Source: Crocinitomicaceae bacterium (GTDB taxonomy: Bacteria; Bacteroidota; Bacteroidia; Flavobacteriales_D; Crocinitomicaceae). Taken from it: a stretch of 43,652 bases of DNA. The notes beneath the pieces were generated by a model, which was not told the origin of the DNA, searched no databases, and was given only the letters and a program-made list of their open reading frames with translations. The stretch is from positions 1 through 43,652 of the forward strand of contig PAQM01000002.1 of the NCBI GenBank assembly GCA_002709305.1, in the 5' to 3' direction. The position numbers were made by a program, and so were the translations under genes. Shown here piece by piece: positions 35,358-43,301 of this stretch (the first letter of the stretch is position 1; each line of letters opens with the position of its first letter).

Positions 35358-36089
35358 TTAGTACCATTTAAAGATGTCTTCGACAATCCCTTTACCCCAA
35401 GGTTTTCCGGAAAATCTAGATTCTAATTTGATCTTCAACTCTTCTATTGTACTAAATTTATTAGTCTTTTCATACTCTAGTGATTTTGGAGAAAATTGGC
35501 CCGCATCAACTTTTTTAGCAAAATAAATAATACCCCCATCTTCTGTTGCTAACCCCAAAATTGCACCAGGAAGACCACCAAAACCTTCTGGTCCTATTGA
35601 AGGGACAATATCAACCGAAAACCAAGCATAAATTCTAGTAGAATCATTTTTCTCCCATATTGCCTTACGACACATATATCCCCCTATTTTTCTTTTGCTT
35701 TCAGTTATTTTCCAAGCGCGATTAGGGATCTTATCTTTTACATAAGCATTATTTCCAAAAAGATCTATAACTACTACCATTTCATCTTTCTCAAGATTTT
35801 GATATGTCTTATTTCTCTGTGTTGTATAATTCATATACCCTTTTTCAGCGTTAGGATCTTCCACGACAATGAATGATGACCTTTCTTCATCAAAATGAAG
35901 ATTGAATGTTTCTTTTCTAATTTTATTCTCCTCCGTAATGAATGACTTCATTCGCTGATTATCTCCAAATTTCTTTTTCAAATTTGTCCTTCGTTCAAAT
36001 GTTATCTTTCCCGAAGTAATTTGACCATAAGAAAATACAGTTAATAGTAATGTAAAAATTACTGCTAATATTTTTTTAACGCCATCCAT
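35358..36089 (-). CDS. GLPGLI family protein
   Basis: The 243-residue protein has a signal peptide (KKILAVIFTLLLTVFSYGQ), then GKITFERRTNLKKKFG, and the family motif in the form GPEGFGGLPGAILGLATEDG. The family is secreted, restricted to Bacteroidota, and of unknown function. It often follows a TonB-receptor-like barrel gene, as here: its start overlaps the end of the 927-aa barrel gene by 14 bases, so the two are translationally coupled. Confidence 0.92.
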   Translation of the reverse strand: MDGVKKILAVIFTLLLTVFSYGQITSGKITFERRTNLKKKFGDNQRMKSFITEENKIRKETFNLHFDEERSSFIVVEDPNAEKGYMNYTTQRNKTYQNLEKDEMVVVIDLFGNNAYVKDKIPNRAWKITESKRKIGGYMCRKAIWEKNDSTRIYAWFSVDIVPSIGPEGFGGLPGAILGLATEDGGIIYFAKKVDAGQFSPKSLEYEKTNKFSTIEELKIKLESRFSGKPWGKGIVEDIFKWY

Positions 36090-38859
36090 TAAAATCTTCT
36101 TCTTTTGTCTTTCTATTGTTAAATCTAAGTGTTGCCTTTAATAAAAAATATCTTGATATAATTGTTGTTCTATAATCAGTAACAACATTTCCATTTACTT
36201 GCCTGCTTGCATTTATATTCTGATTTAATATGTCATTGCCAATGATAGCTATCTTCAAATTATTTGTTTTTAAGAATGTTTTATTAAACTCAGCATTCCA
36301 AATGAAAAAATCTGTATTATAAAACCCTTGTCCAGGTTGAGAATTCTTTGTGTATGTACATTCCGATTCAATTGTAAAACCTAATGGTAATCTCCATTCA
36401 AAACCAACACTATATTCCTGAATTGAGAATGGTGTGTTAGAAACTGTACTCAAAGAACTAGTTGGATTATTGTATGAATAACTAGAAGTAACAAAGATCT
36501 CTAAAGAGTCCCACTCAAAGTCGAAATCTAATCCTCCAGTGATATCATAGTTTTTAGTGATATTTTCTTCGCCTTGAATCAAATTTAAATATCTAAAGTA
36601 GGAAGCATTTAAATTGGGCTCAAGAGTAAACACTCCATTAAAAAAAGGAAAGCCCGCTCCTGCATATACTGTAGCGAAAATATTACCGTCAACATTTATC
36701 GTTTGAGTCAAAGAGCGTCCGAAATTATCATATGTTATTGAAGAAGCAAATGCATCATCTGTCAATGTTATATTGGAGCCACTCCATATATATCTTCCAG
36801 ACATAGCATCCCATTGATTAAAGCCTAATCGAAAATTATGTAAATAATTTGGTCTTAAATCTGGATTACCAATTTGAATCTGATTTGGATTAGAATTATC
36901 ACGGACTGGTTGAAGATCTGAAATAGATGGTTGCGAAGAACTTGTAGTGTAATTTATTTTAAACCTCTTACTAACACTAGGCTTAAAAGTATACATAAAA
37001 TTAGGAAGTATGTTGGTTATATTTTGACTAATCGTAGATTCTGTAATTAAATTTAAGTTCTGAATATCTATATTACGAACTTTAACACCAGCTTTAAGAG
37101 TATACTTACCTTTTTCGAAAATTAATTTTAACCCTCCTCTATGTTGTTGACGATTAGTTTCAAATATATTAGAAAAATCTGTATTTAGTTCTGTTGAGTA
37201 TGCCCCATTTTCAAAGTCATATGTCTCGGTGTTTTGGTTTATTGTTCGAAAACCATATAAATATTCAAACTCAGTCCTCCAATTTTTTGCAATTGGTTCT
37301 ATATAAGTCAATGTTGTGTAATGACTATTAGAACTATTATTATTTATTTTGGATTGATTAACTTGATTAAATAAAGAATCTTCTAAAATCAATCTGGAAT
37401 CAGAAATTAAATTTCCATCTGTTTTATTATCAACTATATCTATATCATACCTTAATTCTAGCTCACGTTTTTTCTTCCTAAACTTTCTATTTATGATTGC
37501 AGTGGCATCTATGTTGTATCCTTTTGAATCATTCTTATTACCAATAGATGTTCTTAAAACTTCTAATGTATTCTCCGTTTCAAATTTTGAAATATCATTG
37601 CTTTCTAGAGATCCAATATCATATGTGAAAGATGGTTTAATCTTCAGTGTTGTTAACGAATCAAGAGGGGTCTCAAAAGAAAGATTAAATCGATGAGATT
37701 GATCTTTTGAATAATTACGTGTAGAATCATCTGTATAATAAGTTGTGTCGGCTAAAAAGTATTGAGACTTACTTGCTGTTATAGCATCTAATTGTGTATT
37801 GTAATAAGAATAGTTCATATTAATTTTAGCTGCTTTATTCTTCCCTATTTTATCGCTAAAATAAATTCCTGCTCTAAGTGTTCGTGGAATCCCACTTGTG
37901 TTTTGGTTATTATCAGCTTCCCAAAATCTTCCACCAGCACCTTCTTCATTTGATAAACCAAACTTATTCATATCGTTTCGACCAAAATTAGATCTAGGTG
38001 TATTAGATCCTAAAGCAAAAACAGAGAATTTTTGAGCGCCATTAAATTTATTAAATAACATCTCACCCTCAAAAAATGGATTGGTTCCAATTTTATCATT
38101 AATCGGTGTTAAAGTATAATCACTTGCTGCTGAAATCCTTCCAAAATATCCTTTTTTCGCACTATCTTTTAATTTTAAATCTAGTACTTGTATTTTTTCA
38201 TCATCTCCACCTATGCCATCATCATTTTCCTTCTCATAGACCTCTACAGTTTCTATACCATCAGCTTGTAAGTTTTGTGTTGCAATAGTTGGATCTGAAC
38301 CAAAAAACTCATCTCCATCAACAAGAACCTGACTTATTTCTTGACCTTGAGAAGTGATGTTTCCATTTTTATCTAACTTGATTCCAGGCAACTTTTTTAA
38401 GAGATCTTCCACCACAGCACCTTCGTGAACCTGAAAGGAATCTGCTACATAAACCAAAGTATCACCCCTGTAAAAAATAGGCTGACGATTAGCATAAATG
38501 ACAACCTCTTGGATTTCTTGAGACTTAGATTGCATCTTAATAGATGGTATATCTATTTCACTATTTTCTTTGTGACCAAACATGTAATAAACCTTGTCAT
38601 CAAATGATGGGTGATCAATAATTAATGAAAATGTGTCTATAGAAAATCCTGACAATTCAAATTTTCCGCCTGCATCTGTTCTATCAAACCCAAGCAATAA
38701 TGAGTCCTTAACTCTTACAGCCATAATCATTGCATTCTTCAATGGTTTAAATCCAGTAGAATCGTAAACAGAACCCGTAACTTTCATCTCTTGACTATAG
38801 CTCGAAAATCCTATTAAATAAAAAACAACAAATAATAAGGCTCTAAAAATTGAATTCAT
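36076..38859 (-). CDS. Outer-membrane beta-barrel protein (TonB-receptor-like, CarboxypepD_reg + barrel)
   Basis: The 927-residue protein has a signal peptide (to SSYSQ), a carboxypeptidase-regulatory-like domain (about 25-110; VTGSVYDSTGFKPLKNAMIM) and a plug-like segment with VVEDLLKKLPGIKLDKNGNITSQGQEISQVLVDGDEFFGSDP and IETVEVYEK. A large barrel follows with aromatic-alternating strands, ending SRYFLLKATLRFNNRKT. The segment LLKKLPGIKL with VDGDEFFG is typical of the outer-membrane beta-barrel family that pairs with GLPGLI proteins. The transported or exported substrate is unknown. Leads a two-gene operon. Confidence 0.9.
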   Translation of the reverse strand: MNSIFRALLFVVFYLIGFSSYSQEMKVTGSVYDSTGFKPLKNAMIMAVRVKDSLLLGFDRTDAGGKFELSGFSIDTFSLIIDHPSFDDKVYYMFGHKENSEIDIPSIKMQSKSQEIQEVVIYANRQPIFYRGDTLVYVADSFQVHEGAVVEDLLKKLPGIKLDKNGNITSQGQEISQVLVDGDEFFGSDPTIATQNLQADGIETVEVYEKENDDGIGGDDEKIQVLDLKLKDSAKKGYFGRISAASDYTLTPINDKIGTNPFFEGEMLFNKFNGAQKFSVFALGSNTPRSNFGRNDMNKFGLSNEEGAGGRFWEADNNQNTSGIPRTLRAGIYFSDKIGKNKAAKINMNYSYYNTQLDAITASKSQYFLADTTYYTDDSTRNYSKDQSHRFNLSFETPLDSLTTLKIKPSFTYDIGSLESNDISKFETENTLEVLRTSIGNKNDSKGYNIDATAIINRKFRKKKRELELRYDIDIVDNKTDGNLISDSRLILEDSLFNQVNQSKINNNSSNSHYTTLTYIEPIAKNWRTEFEYLYGFRTINQNTETYDFENGAYSTELNTDFSNIFETNRQQHRGGLKLIFEKGKYTLKAGVKVRNIDIQNLNLITESTISQNITNILPNFMYTFKPSVSKRFKINYTTSSSQPSISDLQPVRDNSNPNQIQIGNPDLRPNYLHNFRLGFNQWDAMSGRYIWSGSNITLTDDAFASSITYDNFGRSLTQTINVDGNIFATVYAGAGFPFFNGVFTLEPNLNASYFRYLNLIQGEENITKNYDITGGLDFDFEWDSLEIFVTSSYSYNNPTSSLSTVSNTPFSIQEYSVGFEWRLPLGFTIESECTYTKNSQPGQGFYNTDFFIWNAEFNKTFLKTNNLKIAIIGNDILNQNINASRQVNGNVVTDYRTTIISRYFLLKATLRFNNRKTKEEDFNGWR

Positions 38860-39026
38860 TGATTTTTTTTATTCAAAAAAGAAGATAAAAATACACATTA
38901 TTGTTGTTCAATCAACTAAAGATGAACCTTTAGATTTTTGTTATTAAAGTATTGGGGCATTAAACATCAACTATGATAGATATAATTATATTGAATATAA
39001 TTTTATTTTTAAGCTAAAAATCAAAT

Positions 39027-39521
39027 ATGGGTAAGCACGAAGATCACTTTAAAAAAACAAGATTAAAAGAAAATGAGGAAATCATTAAGGTAATCGCTGG
39101 TTATATCGGAAGAATGTTTGGATCGGGAAAAGATGAACAGTTTAACGGTGAATTAATTCTGTCTAATGAACGTATAGTATTTATTTCTAAAACTTGGTTA
39201 AGAGAAGTATATAGGTCTATACCAATTGTACAAGTCTCCTCTATTGATTATTCAGCAGGTCTTATGGCAAAGACTATAACTTTTGTTTCCAATAATGACA
39301 CTATAGAGTTTACATCTCTCGGTGACAAAGAACAATTAAACGAATTACATAATTTAGCTGAAGAAATGAGAGGGCAAACAACCCAAGAGAAAACTTCCCA
39401 AAGTACAAAAACAGATGATATTCCCGGTCAAATTAAAAAATTATCAGAATTAAAAGATGCAGGAATACTTACAGAAGTGGAATTTGAAAACAAGAAAAAA
39501 GAGCTTTTAAATAAAATGTAA
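39027..39521 (+). CDS. Bacterial PH-domain protein with C-terminal SHOCT motif
   Basis: The 164 residues split into a PH-like domain (about 15-110; GELILSNERIVFISKTWLREVYRSIPIVQVSSIDYSAG, then ITFVSNNDTIEFTSLGDKEQLNELHNLAEEM), a polar linker, and a C-terminal SHOCT helix pair (KKLSELKDAGILTEVEFENKKKELL). SHOCT motifs often accompany bPH domains and are thought to mediate oligomerisation. No signal peptide, so cytoplasmic. Monocistronic; converges with the lipoprotein gene. Confidence 0.86.
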   Translation: MGKHEDHFKKTRLKENEEIIKVIAGYIGRMFGSGKDEQFNGELILSNERIVFISKTWLREVYRSIPIVQVSSIDYSAGLMAKTITFVSNNDTIEFTSLGDKEQLNELHNLAEEMRGQTTQEKTSQSTKTDDIPGQIKKLSELKDAGILTEVEFENKKKELLNKM

Positions 39522-39571
39522 TTTGAATAAATTAATCTATAAACTTTACAATGATTATAAATAATCTATTG

Positions 39572-40357
39572 CTATCGTAATCTTGTACTTAAAAGAATTT
39601 GATAATCATATCCCTGAGTACCACTTAAAGTCTCAAATTCAACTTGAATTCCCTTACCAATCATTTCAGCTTCATACATTTGAAGCTTTTTTATTGTTTG
39701 ATCCTCATATTGAACAACAAGAGCTGATGTGTAACCATTATCTTCATTATCACCAACAATTAAATACAAGTATGGTTCTTCTTTAATAAAACCCTGAAAA
39801 GTTGTGGAAAACTCACCTTCTTGATTTAAAGCCATTAGAGCTCTCTTTGAACTACAATTATAATTTTCGACAACTTTAAATTCCTCACGATATAATTGAT
39901 CTTCAAAATCAGCTACTCTCTCAATAGTTTTAATTGGATTTTCCTTTTCATCATAGTATGATATACGTTCCACAAAATATCCCGAAAGTTCATCTCCTCG
40001 CTCAAATAATTCTTTTGAAATATATTTTAAACCTTTATTAAAATAAAATGTATTTGAACACATACTGGAAGAGCTAGCGTTAGAATATAACTCTTCTATT
40101 TTTACTGTTTGTTTTTCTTCATTAAGATTTATAAAAACCTCCATAGTAGAACCATCCTCTTTTGAATAGTATAAACTATTACCCCTTATTAAACTAGTAT
40201 CATTATCAACGCTAGATGAATAATTTTGATACTCTAACTCTTGAGTTGATGGTGTATAACTAACACTATCTTTTCCTTGTTTTGAATCTTTATTTTCTTT
40301 GCAAGAAGAAATGAACATCAAAACAATCAACGACACATATAAACTAAATTTATTCAT
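39572..40357 (-). CDS. Hypothetical lipoprotein (261 aa)
   Basis: A lipoprotein signal (MNKFSLYVSLIVLMFISSCKEN) is followed by about 240 residues with alternating beta strands (SLIRGNSLYYSKEDGSTMEVFINLNEEKQTVKIEE, PYLYLIVGDNEDNGYTSALVVQYEDQTIKKLQMYEAEM) and a C-terminal FETLSGTQGYDYQILLSTRLR. No catalytic motif or named family recognised. Likely periplasm-facing membrane lipoprotein. Confidence 0.78.
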   Translation of the reverse strand: MNKFSLYVSLIVLMFISSCKENKDSKQGKDSVSYTPSTQELEYQNYSSSVDNDTSLIRGNSLYYSKEDGSTMEVFINLNEEKQTVKIEELYSNASSSSMCSNTFYFNKGLKYISKELFERGDELSGYFVERISYYDEKENPIKTIERVADFEDQLYREEFKVVENYNCSSKRALMALNQEGEFSTTFQGFIKEEPYLYLIVGDNEDNGYTSALVVQYEDQTIKKLQMYEAEMIGKGIQVEFETLSGTQGYDYQILLSTRLR

Positions 40358-40454
40358 ATTTCTCTTTTATTTGAAATAACGTATATAAGTGATAAAAGTA
40401 ACAAGTTTTGATATAAAGTAAATTGAACAAAGGTTTAAATTCTTTACTAAAAAC

Positions 40455-40484
40455 TTGTGAATAGATAAAGAAGGTTTAAATTTG
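40455..40484 (+). promoter_or_regulatory. Promoter of initiator tRNA
   Basis: TTG (40455-40457), a 19-base spacer and TAAATTTG (40477-40484) match the Bacteroidota -33/-7 consensus. The predicted start is near 40490, about 28 bases before the tRNA. Confidence 0.75.
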
Positions 40485-40517
40485 TAGTCCCAATCTTATT
40501 AAATAAGATATTTATAT

Positions 40518-40590
<73 letters not shown>

Positions 40591-40597
40591 CTAAAAT

Positions 40598-40631
40598 GAC
40601 TCATCGGTTTCAGATCGGTGAGTCTTTTTTT
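40598..40631 (+). terminator. Terminator of tRNA-fMet
   Basis: GACTCATCGGT (40598-40608) pairs with ATCGGTGAGTC (40614-40624) over 11 bp with two G-T pairs, loop TTCAG, then seven T. Confidence 0.88.
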
Positions 40632-40967
40632 ATGGGGGTTTCTAGAGTTTTAGGTATCACTTTTCACAATTCACTTGCCATGATTAATAATACTTAAATA
40701 TACGAAAAATGGCAGTAAAAAAGGCAAAAACTGGCAGTAAATTTGGCAATTAAACCAAAAAAATATCCACAAGGGGGTAGTTTTAAAATAGGGCATTGCT
40801 TCTGAAAAATGATGTATAATACCTAACCTAAACACAAAGGATACCATCTCCCACTCTATTTAATCACCAATCCCTTTATTTATAGGTATTTAAGACTTGT
40901 GTTAGTTGGTGTTTTGTTTAGGATGCTGAAAGTCCTGGGGGTGTTTGAGAGATGTCCGAATCAATTA
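40632..40967. other. Intergenic region without a recognised gene
   Basis: About 335 bases between the tRNA terminator and the LamG-gene terminator. It holds short repeats of GGCAGTAAA (near 40711 and 40733) and higher GC patches (GTCCTGGGGGTG), but no frame of convincing coding character. There is no tRNA 3'-end duplication that I can see and no integrase. It marks the passage from housekeeping genes to an accessory-looking stretch. Confidence 0.5.
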
Positions 40968-41004
40968 AATAAAAAAGCCCTCCGATGTGGAAGGCTTTAG
41001 TTGT
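40968..41004 (-). terminator. Terminator of the LamG gene (repeat copy A)
   Basis: On the minus strand AAAGCCTTCC-ACATC-GGAGGGCTTT forms a hairpin with one mismatch followed by TTTTTTATT, starting at the LamG stop. The same 37-bp block recurs at 41909-41945 with 35 of 37 bases identical. Confidence 0.82.
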
Positions 41005-41861
41005 TATTCTTTAATTATCATTTTCCTCTCCACTGTACCATCATTATAGATGTATAGAAGAGGAGTGTTTGGTTTAAATGGTGTTTCTCTGCCTAGTACA
41101 TCAACAATCTTTATTAGTTTTTTTGTTTCTTTTGAAACCTCTTCAAGGCCTATTGTACAAGGGTTTACTCCTGTATATAACTCTTCAATTTCACAATCAG
41201 TTATCTCTCTATTATAAATCCTAATATCATCAATACTTCCTTCAAAGAAAAATCCAAAAGGAGTGTCGTCAGTTCTTCCACATCCTATTAGAAGTGTATC
41301 AATTTTAGGAGCACTACTATTTATTAAAGTAAAATTCTCCAAGACACCATCTTTGTAAAATTTTAATGAATCACCATCAAAAGTAGTGGTAATGAAGTGC
41401 CAGTCTAAATCAATATCGAGATTGTCAGATGCTGAAATAAACGTTCCATCGCTTGCTCTATGACGTCCAAAAATTCTGTCTTCCGACCCCATTGTTGCAA
41501 TACCAAAAGAAGTCATGTTCTCTAAAAGACCTGTGTGTGTGCCCACTTGGTTTAGAATTCCCTTATCATTTTGGTCTACAATATCAGCTTTAATCCATGC
41601 ACAGAAACTATAATTTAAATGTGTGTTAGGAAATGCTGGAACAAATATATTATCATCCACTCCATCAAAATGGTATGCAGATAAAGGATTACCTTGTCTA
41701 TCATTTACTAGTGTTGCACTCGTAACCACACCATGATTATTATTACCTGATACATCAAGTGCATCGCCAGAAAAGTCATATTGTGCTATTAACCCAGCAC
41801 TCAGTTGAGAAAATGAAAATGAGGAAATTAATAAGCCAGCAAACAGTAGTAGTGTTTTCAT
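41004..41861 (-). CDS. Secreted LamG (concanavalin-like) domain protein with LGRETPFKPN tail
   Basis: The 285-residue protein has a signal peptide (MKTLLLFAGLLISSFSFSQ) and a LamG/concanavalin A-like beta sandwich (about 22-225; GLIAQYDFSGDALDVSGNNNHG, YSFCAWIKADIV, FITTTFDGDSLKFYKDGVL, FFEGSIDDIRIYNREIT). The C-terminal tail is IKIVDVLGRETPFKPNTPLL followed by YIYNDGTVERKMIIK. LamG domains bind glycans or glycoproteins. The tail recurs in Flavobacteriales surface proteins and is probably a sorting or anchoring module. Its DNA is about 95% identical to the 3' end of the leucine-rich-repeat gene at 43302. Matching terminators lie on both sides of the gene. Confidence 0.9.
   Translation of the reverse strand: MKTLLLFAGLLISSFSFSQLSAGLIAQYDFSGDALDVSGNNNHGVVTSATLVNDRQGNPLSAYHFDGVDDNIFVPAFPNTHLNYSFCAWIKADIVDQNDKGILNQVGTHTGLLENMTSFGIATMGSEDRIFGRHRASDGTFISASDNLDIDLDWHFITTTFDGDSLKFYKDGVLENFTLINSSAPKIDTLLIGCGRTDDTPFGFFFEGSIDDIRIYNREITDCEIEELYTGVNPCTIGLEEVSKETKKLIKIVDVLGRETPFKPNTPLLYIYNDGTVERKMIIKE
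41010..41119 (-). repeat. C-terminal tail module, copy 1
   Basis: These 110 bases at the 3' end of the LamG gene align without gaps to 43305-43414, with six mismatches by eye. They encode the conserved tail (VDVLGRETPFKPNTPLLYIY and the residues after it). Confidence 0.85.
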
Positions 41862-41908
41862 AGTTGTTTTTAGTTAGTGACAACTAAATTAATAATTATT
41901 TGTGAGGT

Positions 41909-41945
41909 AATAAAAAAGCCCTCCGATGTGGAAGGTTTTATTTGT
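41909..41945 (-). terminator. Orphan terminator-like repeat (copy B)
   Basis: This is a 37-bp block with 35 of 37 identities to 40968-41004, same orientation, 48 bases upstream of the LamG start. As a minus-strand terminator it has no adjacent upstream minus-strand gene to serve: the next one ends at 43302. Confidence 0.75.
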
Positions 41946-42035
41946 CATATTATAAACTATTTCCGTCATTAAAATTCAACACCATTAATTATTAAATAAA
42001 GGATTTCTTGATGTTAGAGAAACAAATATTATTTC

Positions 42036-42043
42036 TATCTTTG
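42036..42043 (+). promoter_or_regulatory. Possible -7 box for the 96-aa lipoprotein gene
   Basis: TATCTTTG fits TAnnTTTG, 23 bases before the ATG. The nearest upstream TTG (42008-42010) is 25 bases away, slightly beyond the usual spacing. Confidence 0.45.
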
Positions 42044-42066
42044 AACAGAATTTAAAACAAATCACT

Positions 42067-42357
42067 ATGAAAAAAACTTACTTATTATTAGTTGGTGTAG
42101 CCGGTGCATTATTTAGCTGTAAGAAAGACTACAATTGTCAATGCACGTATACCTACACTGCAACTAACAACGCAACAGGACAAACTATTTCCTCAACCTC
42201 CGGACAAACAAGCATCAGTACTATTAATGACACAAAAGATAATGCTGAAGATAGATGTGGGGAACTTAGCACCACTATAACAGATACATATGTTGATAGT
42301 TATACAGGACAAACAATTACTTACACATATGGGAATAATTGTTCTATAATCGATTAA
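42067..42357 (+). CDS. Small Thr-rich lipoprotein (96 aa)
   Basis: The lipoprotein signal MKKTYLLLVGVAGALFSCKKD is followed by a Thr/Ser-rich domain with NCQCTYTYTATNNATGQTIS, DNAEDRCGELSTTITDTY and a final TYGNNCSIID. Five Cys after the lipidated one could form disulfides. The pattern is common in small Bacteroidota lipoproteins of unknown role. It has its own terminator (42376-42408) and probable promoter. Confidence 0.85.
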   Translation: MKKTYLLLVGVAGALFSCKKDYNCQCTYTYTATNNATGQTISSTSGQTSISTINDTKDNAEDRCGELSTTITDTYVDSYTGQTITYTYGNNCSIID

Positions 42358-42375
42358 AATATTGCTTGCAAATAT

Positions 42376-42408
42376 AAAAAGGTGCTAGATTAGGCACCTT
42401 TTTTTTTT
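42376..42408 (+). terminator. Terminator after the 96-aa lipoprotein gene
   Basis: AAAAAGGTGC (42376-42385) pairs perfectly with GCACCTTTTT (42394-42403) around an 8-base loop, with a T run continuing to 42408. Confidence 0.88.
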
Positions 42409-42419
42409 AAGAGTTTACC

Positions 42420-43265
42420 ATGAGTGATAAAATTCTTCAATTACTGAGTAGATTAACAAATTTTCTAATTAATAGGCTTAGTAATGTTAAAAGGTATCTC
42501 GATTATGAATTATATATGAAAGCATTCAAGACTTATGCGGACGATATATATGTGGTCACTTACCCTAAATCTGGCACAACATTGTGTCAAGTGATTCTTT
42601 TTCAAATGTTGAACAATGGTAAAGTAAATTTTGACCATGTTAATGACGTTTCCCCATGGATTAGAAATGAGGTCTTCAAGAATAACCCAGTAAAAAAAAT
42701 AAAAGGAAGAAGAGTTATAAAATCTCATGATTATTATAAACTTTTCCCGCGAAGTCACAAAGGTAAGATTGTCTATATATATAGAAATGGGTGTGATGTC
42801 TGTGCCTCATTATTTCATCAGAAAAGGAACTATAACAATCCTGAATTAACTTTTCAAAAGCATTTTGAAGATATGTTTGGTAATGGCTCAATGAATTGGT
42901 TCAGATTTAACAAGGATTGGTTTGTAAATAAAAGGAATTATAAAATCCTTTATCTTTCATATGATCAACTTATAGAGGATAAACGGAATTCAATAATTAA
43001 GCTTGCCGACTTTTTGAACATCGATCAAAAGAGTTTCAATATCGATACCGTGTTAAATCTCAGTAGTTTTGATTACATGAAAGAAAATGAGCAAAAATTT
43101 GGAGAAAAGCCCCCTGCAAAACCAGATAAAATTTATGATAACTTTATCCGTAAAGGGGTTTCTGGTGAAGGAAAAGCATATTTGAATACTGAACAATTAT
43201 CTTTCTTTGAAAAAAACATGAAAGTTGAATTACAAGAGATGGTTGATAAGACTTTTTCTTGCTAG
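42420..43265 (+). CDS. Sulfotransferase domain protein
   Basis: The 281-residue protein matches the cytosolic-type sulfotransferase family that uses PAPS. The 5'-phosphosulfate loop is TYPKSGTTLCQ (residues about 47-57). The candidate catalytic His is in IKSHDYY (H103). The 3'-phosphate site is IVYIYRNGCDVCASLFH (R122, S130). The C-terminal RKGVSGEGK corresponds to the RKGxxGDWK loop, with Trp missing. It transfers sulfate to a hydroxyl or amine of an unknown acceptor; no signal peptide. The start is 11 bases after a terminator. Its opposite orientation between two minus-strand surface-protein genes that share a 3' module suggests later insertion. Confidence 0.9.
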   Translation: MSDKILQLLSRLTNFLINRLSNVKRYLDYELYMKAFKTYADDIYVVTYPKSGTTLCQVILFQMLNNGKVNFDHVNDVSPWIRNEVFKNNPVKKIKGRRVIKSHDYYKLFPRSHKGKIVYIYRNGCDVCASLFHQKRNYNNPELTFQKHFEDMFGNGSMNWFRFNKDWFVNKRNYKILYLSYDQLIEDKRNSIIKLADFLNIDQKSFNIDTVLNLSSFDYMKENEQKFGEKPPAKPDKIYDNFIRKGVSGEGKAYLNTEQLSFFEKNMKVELQEMVDKTFSC

Positions 43266-43301
43266 TAGAAATTGATTACATCACCTATATCTAACTTAAT
43301 T

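Noticed and set aside
40968-41945. LamG gene as an integron gene cassette bounded by attC-like sites
   Set aside because: The flanking 37-bp blocks are simple terminator hairpins with T runs; no RYYYAAC/GTTRRRY core sites pair up.
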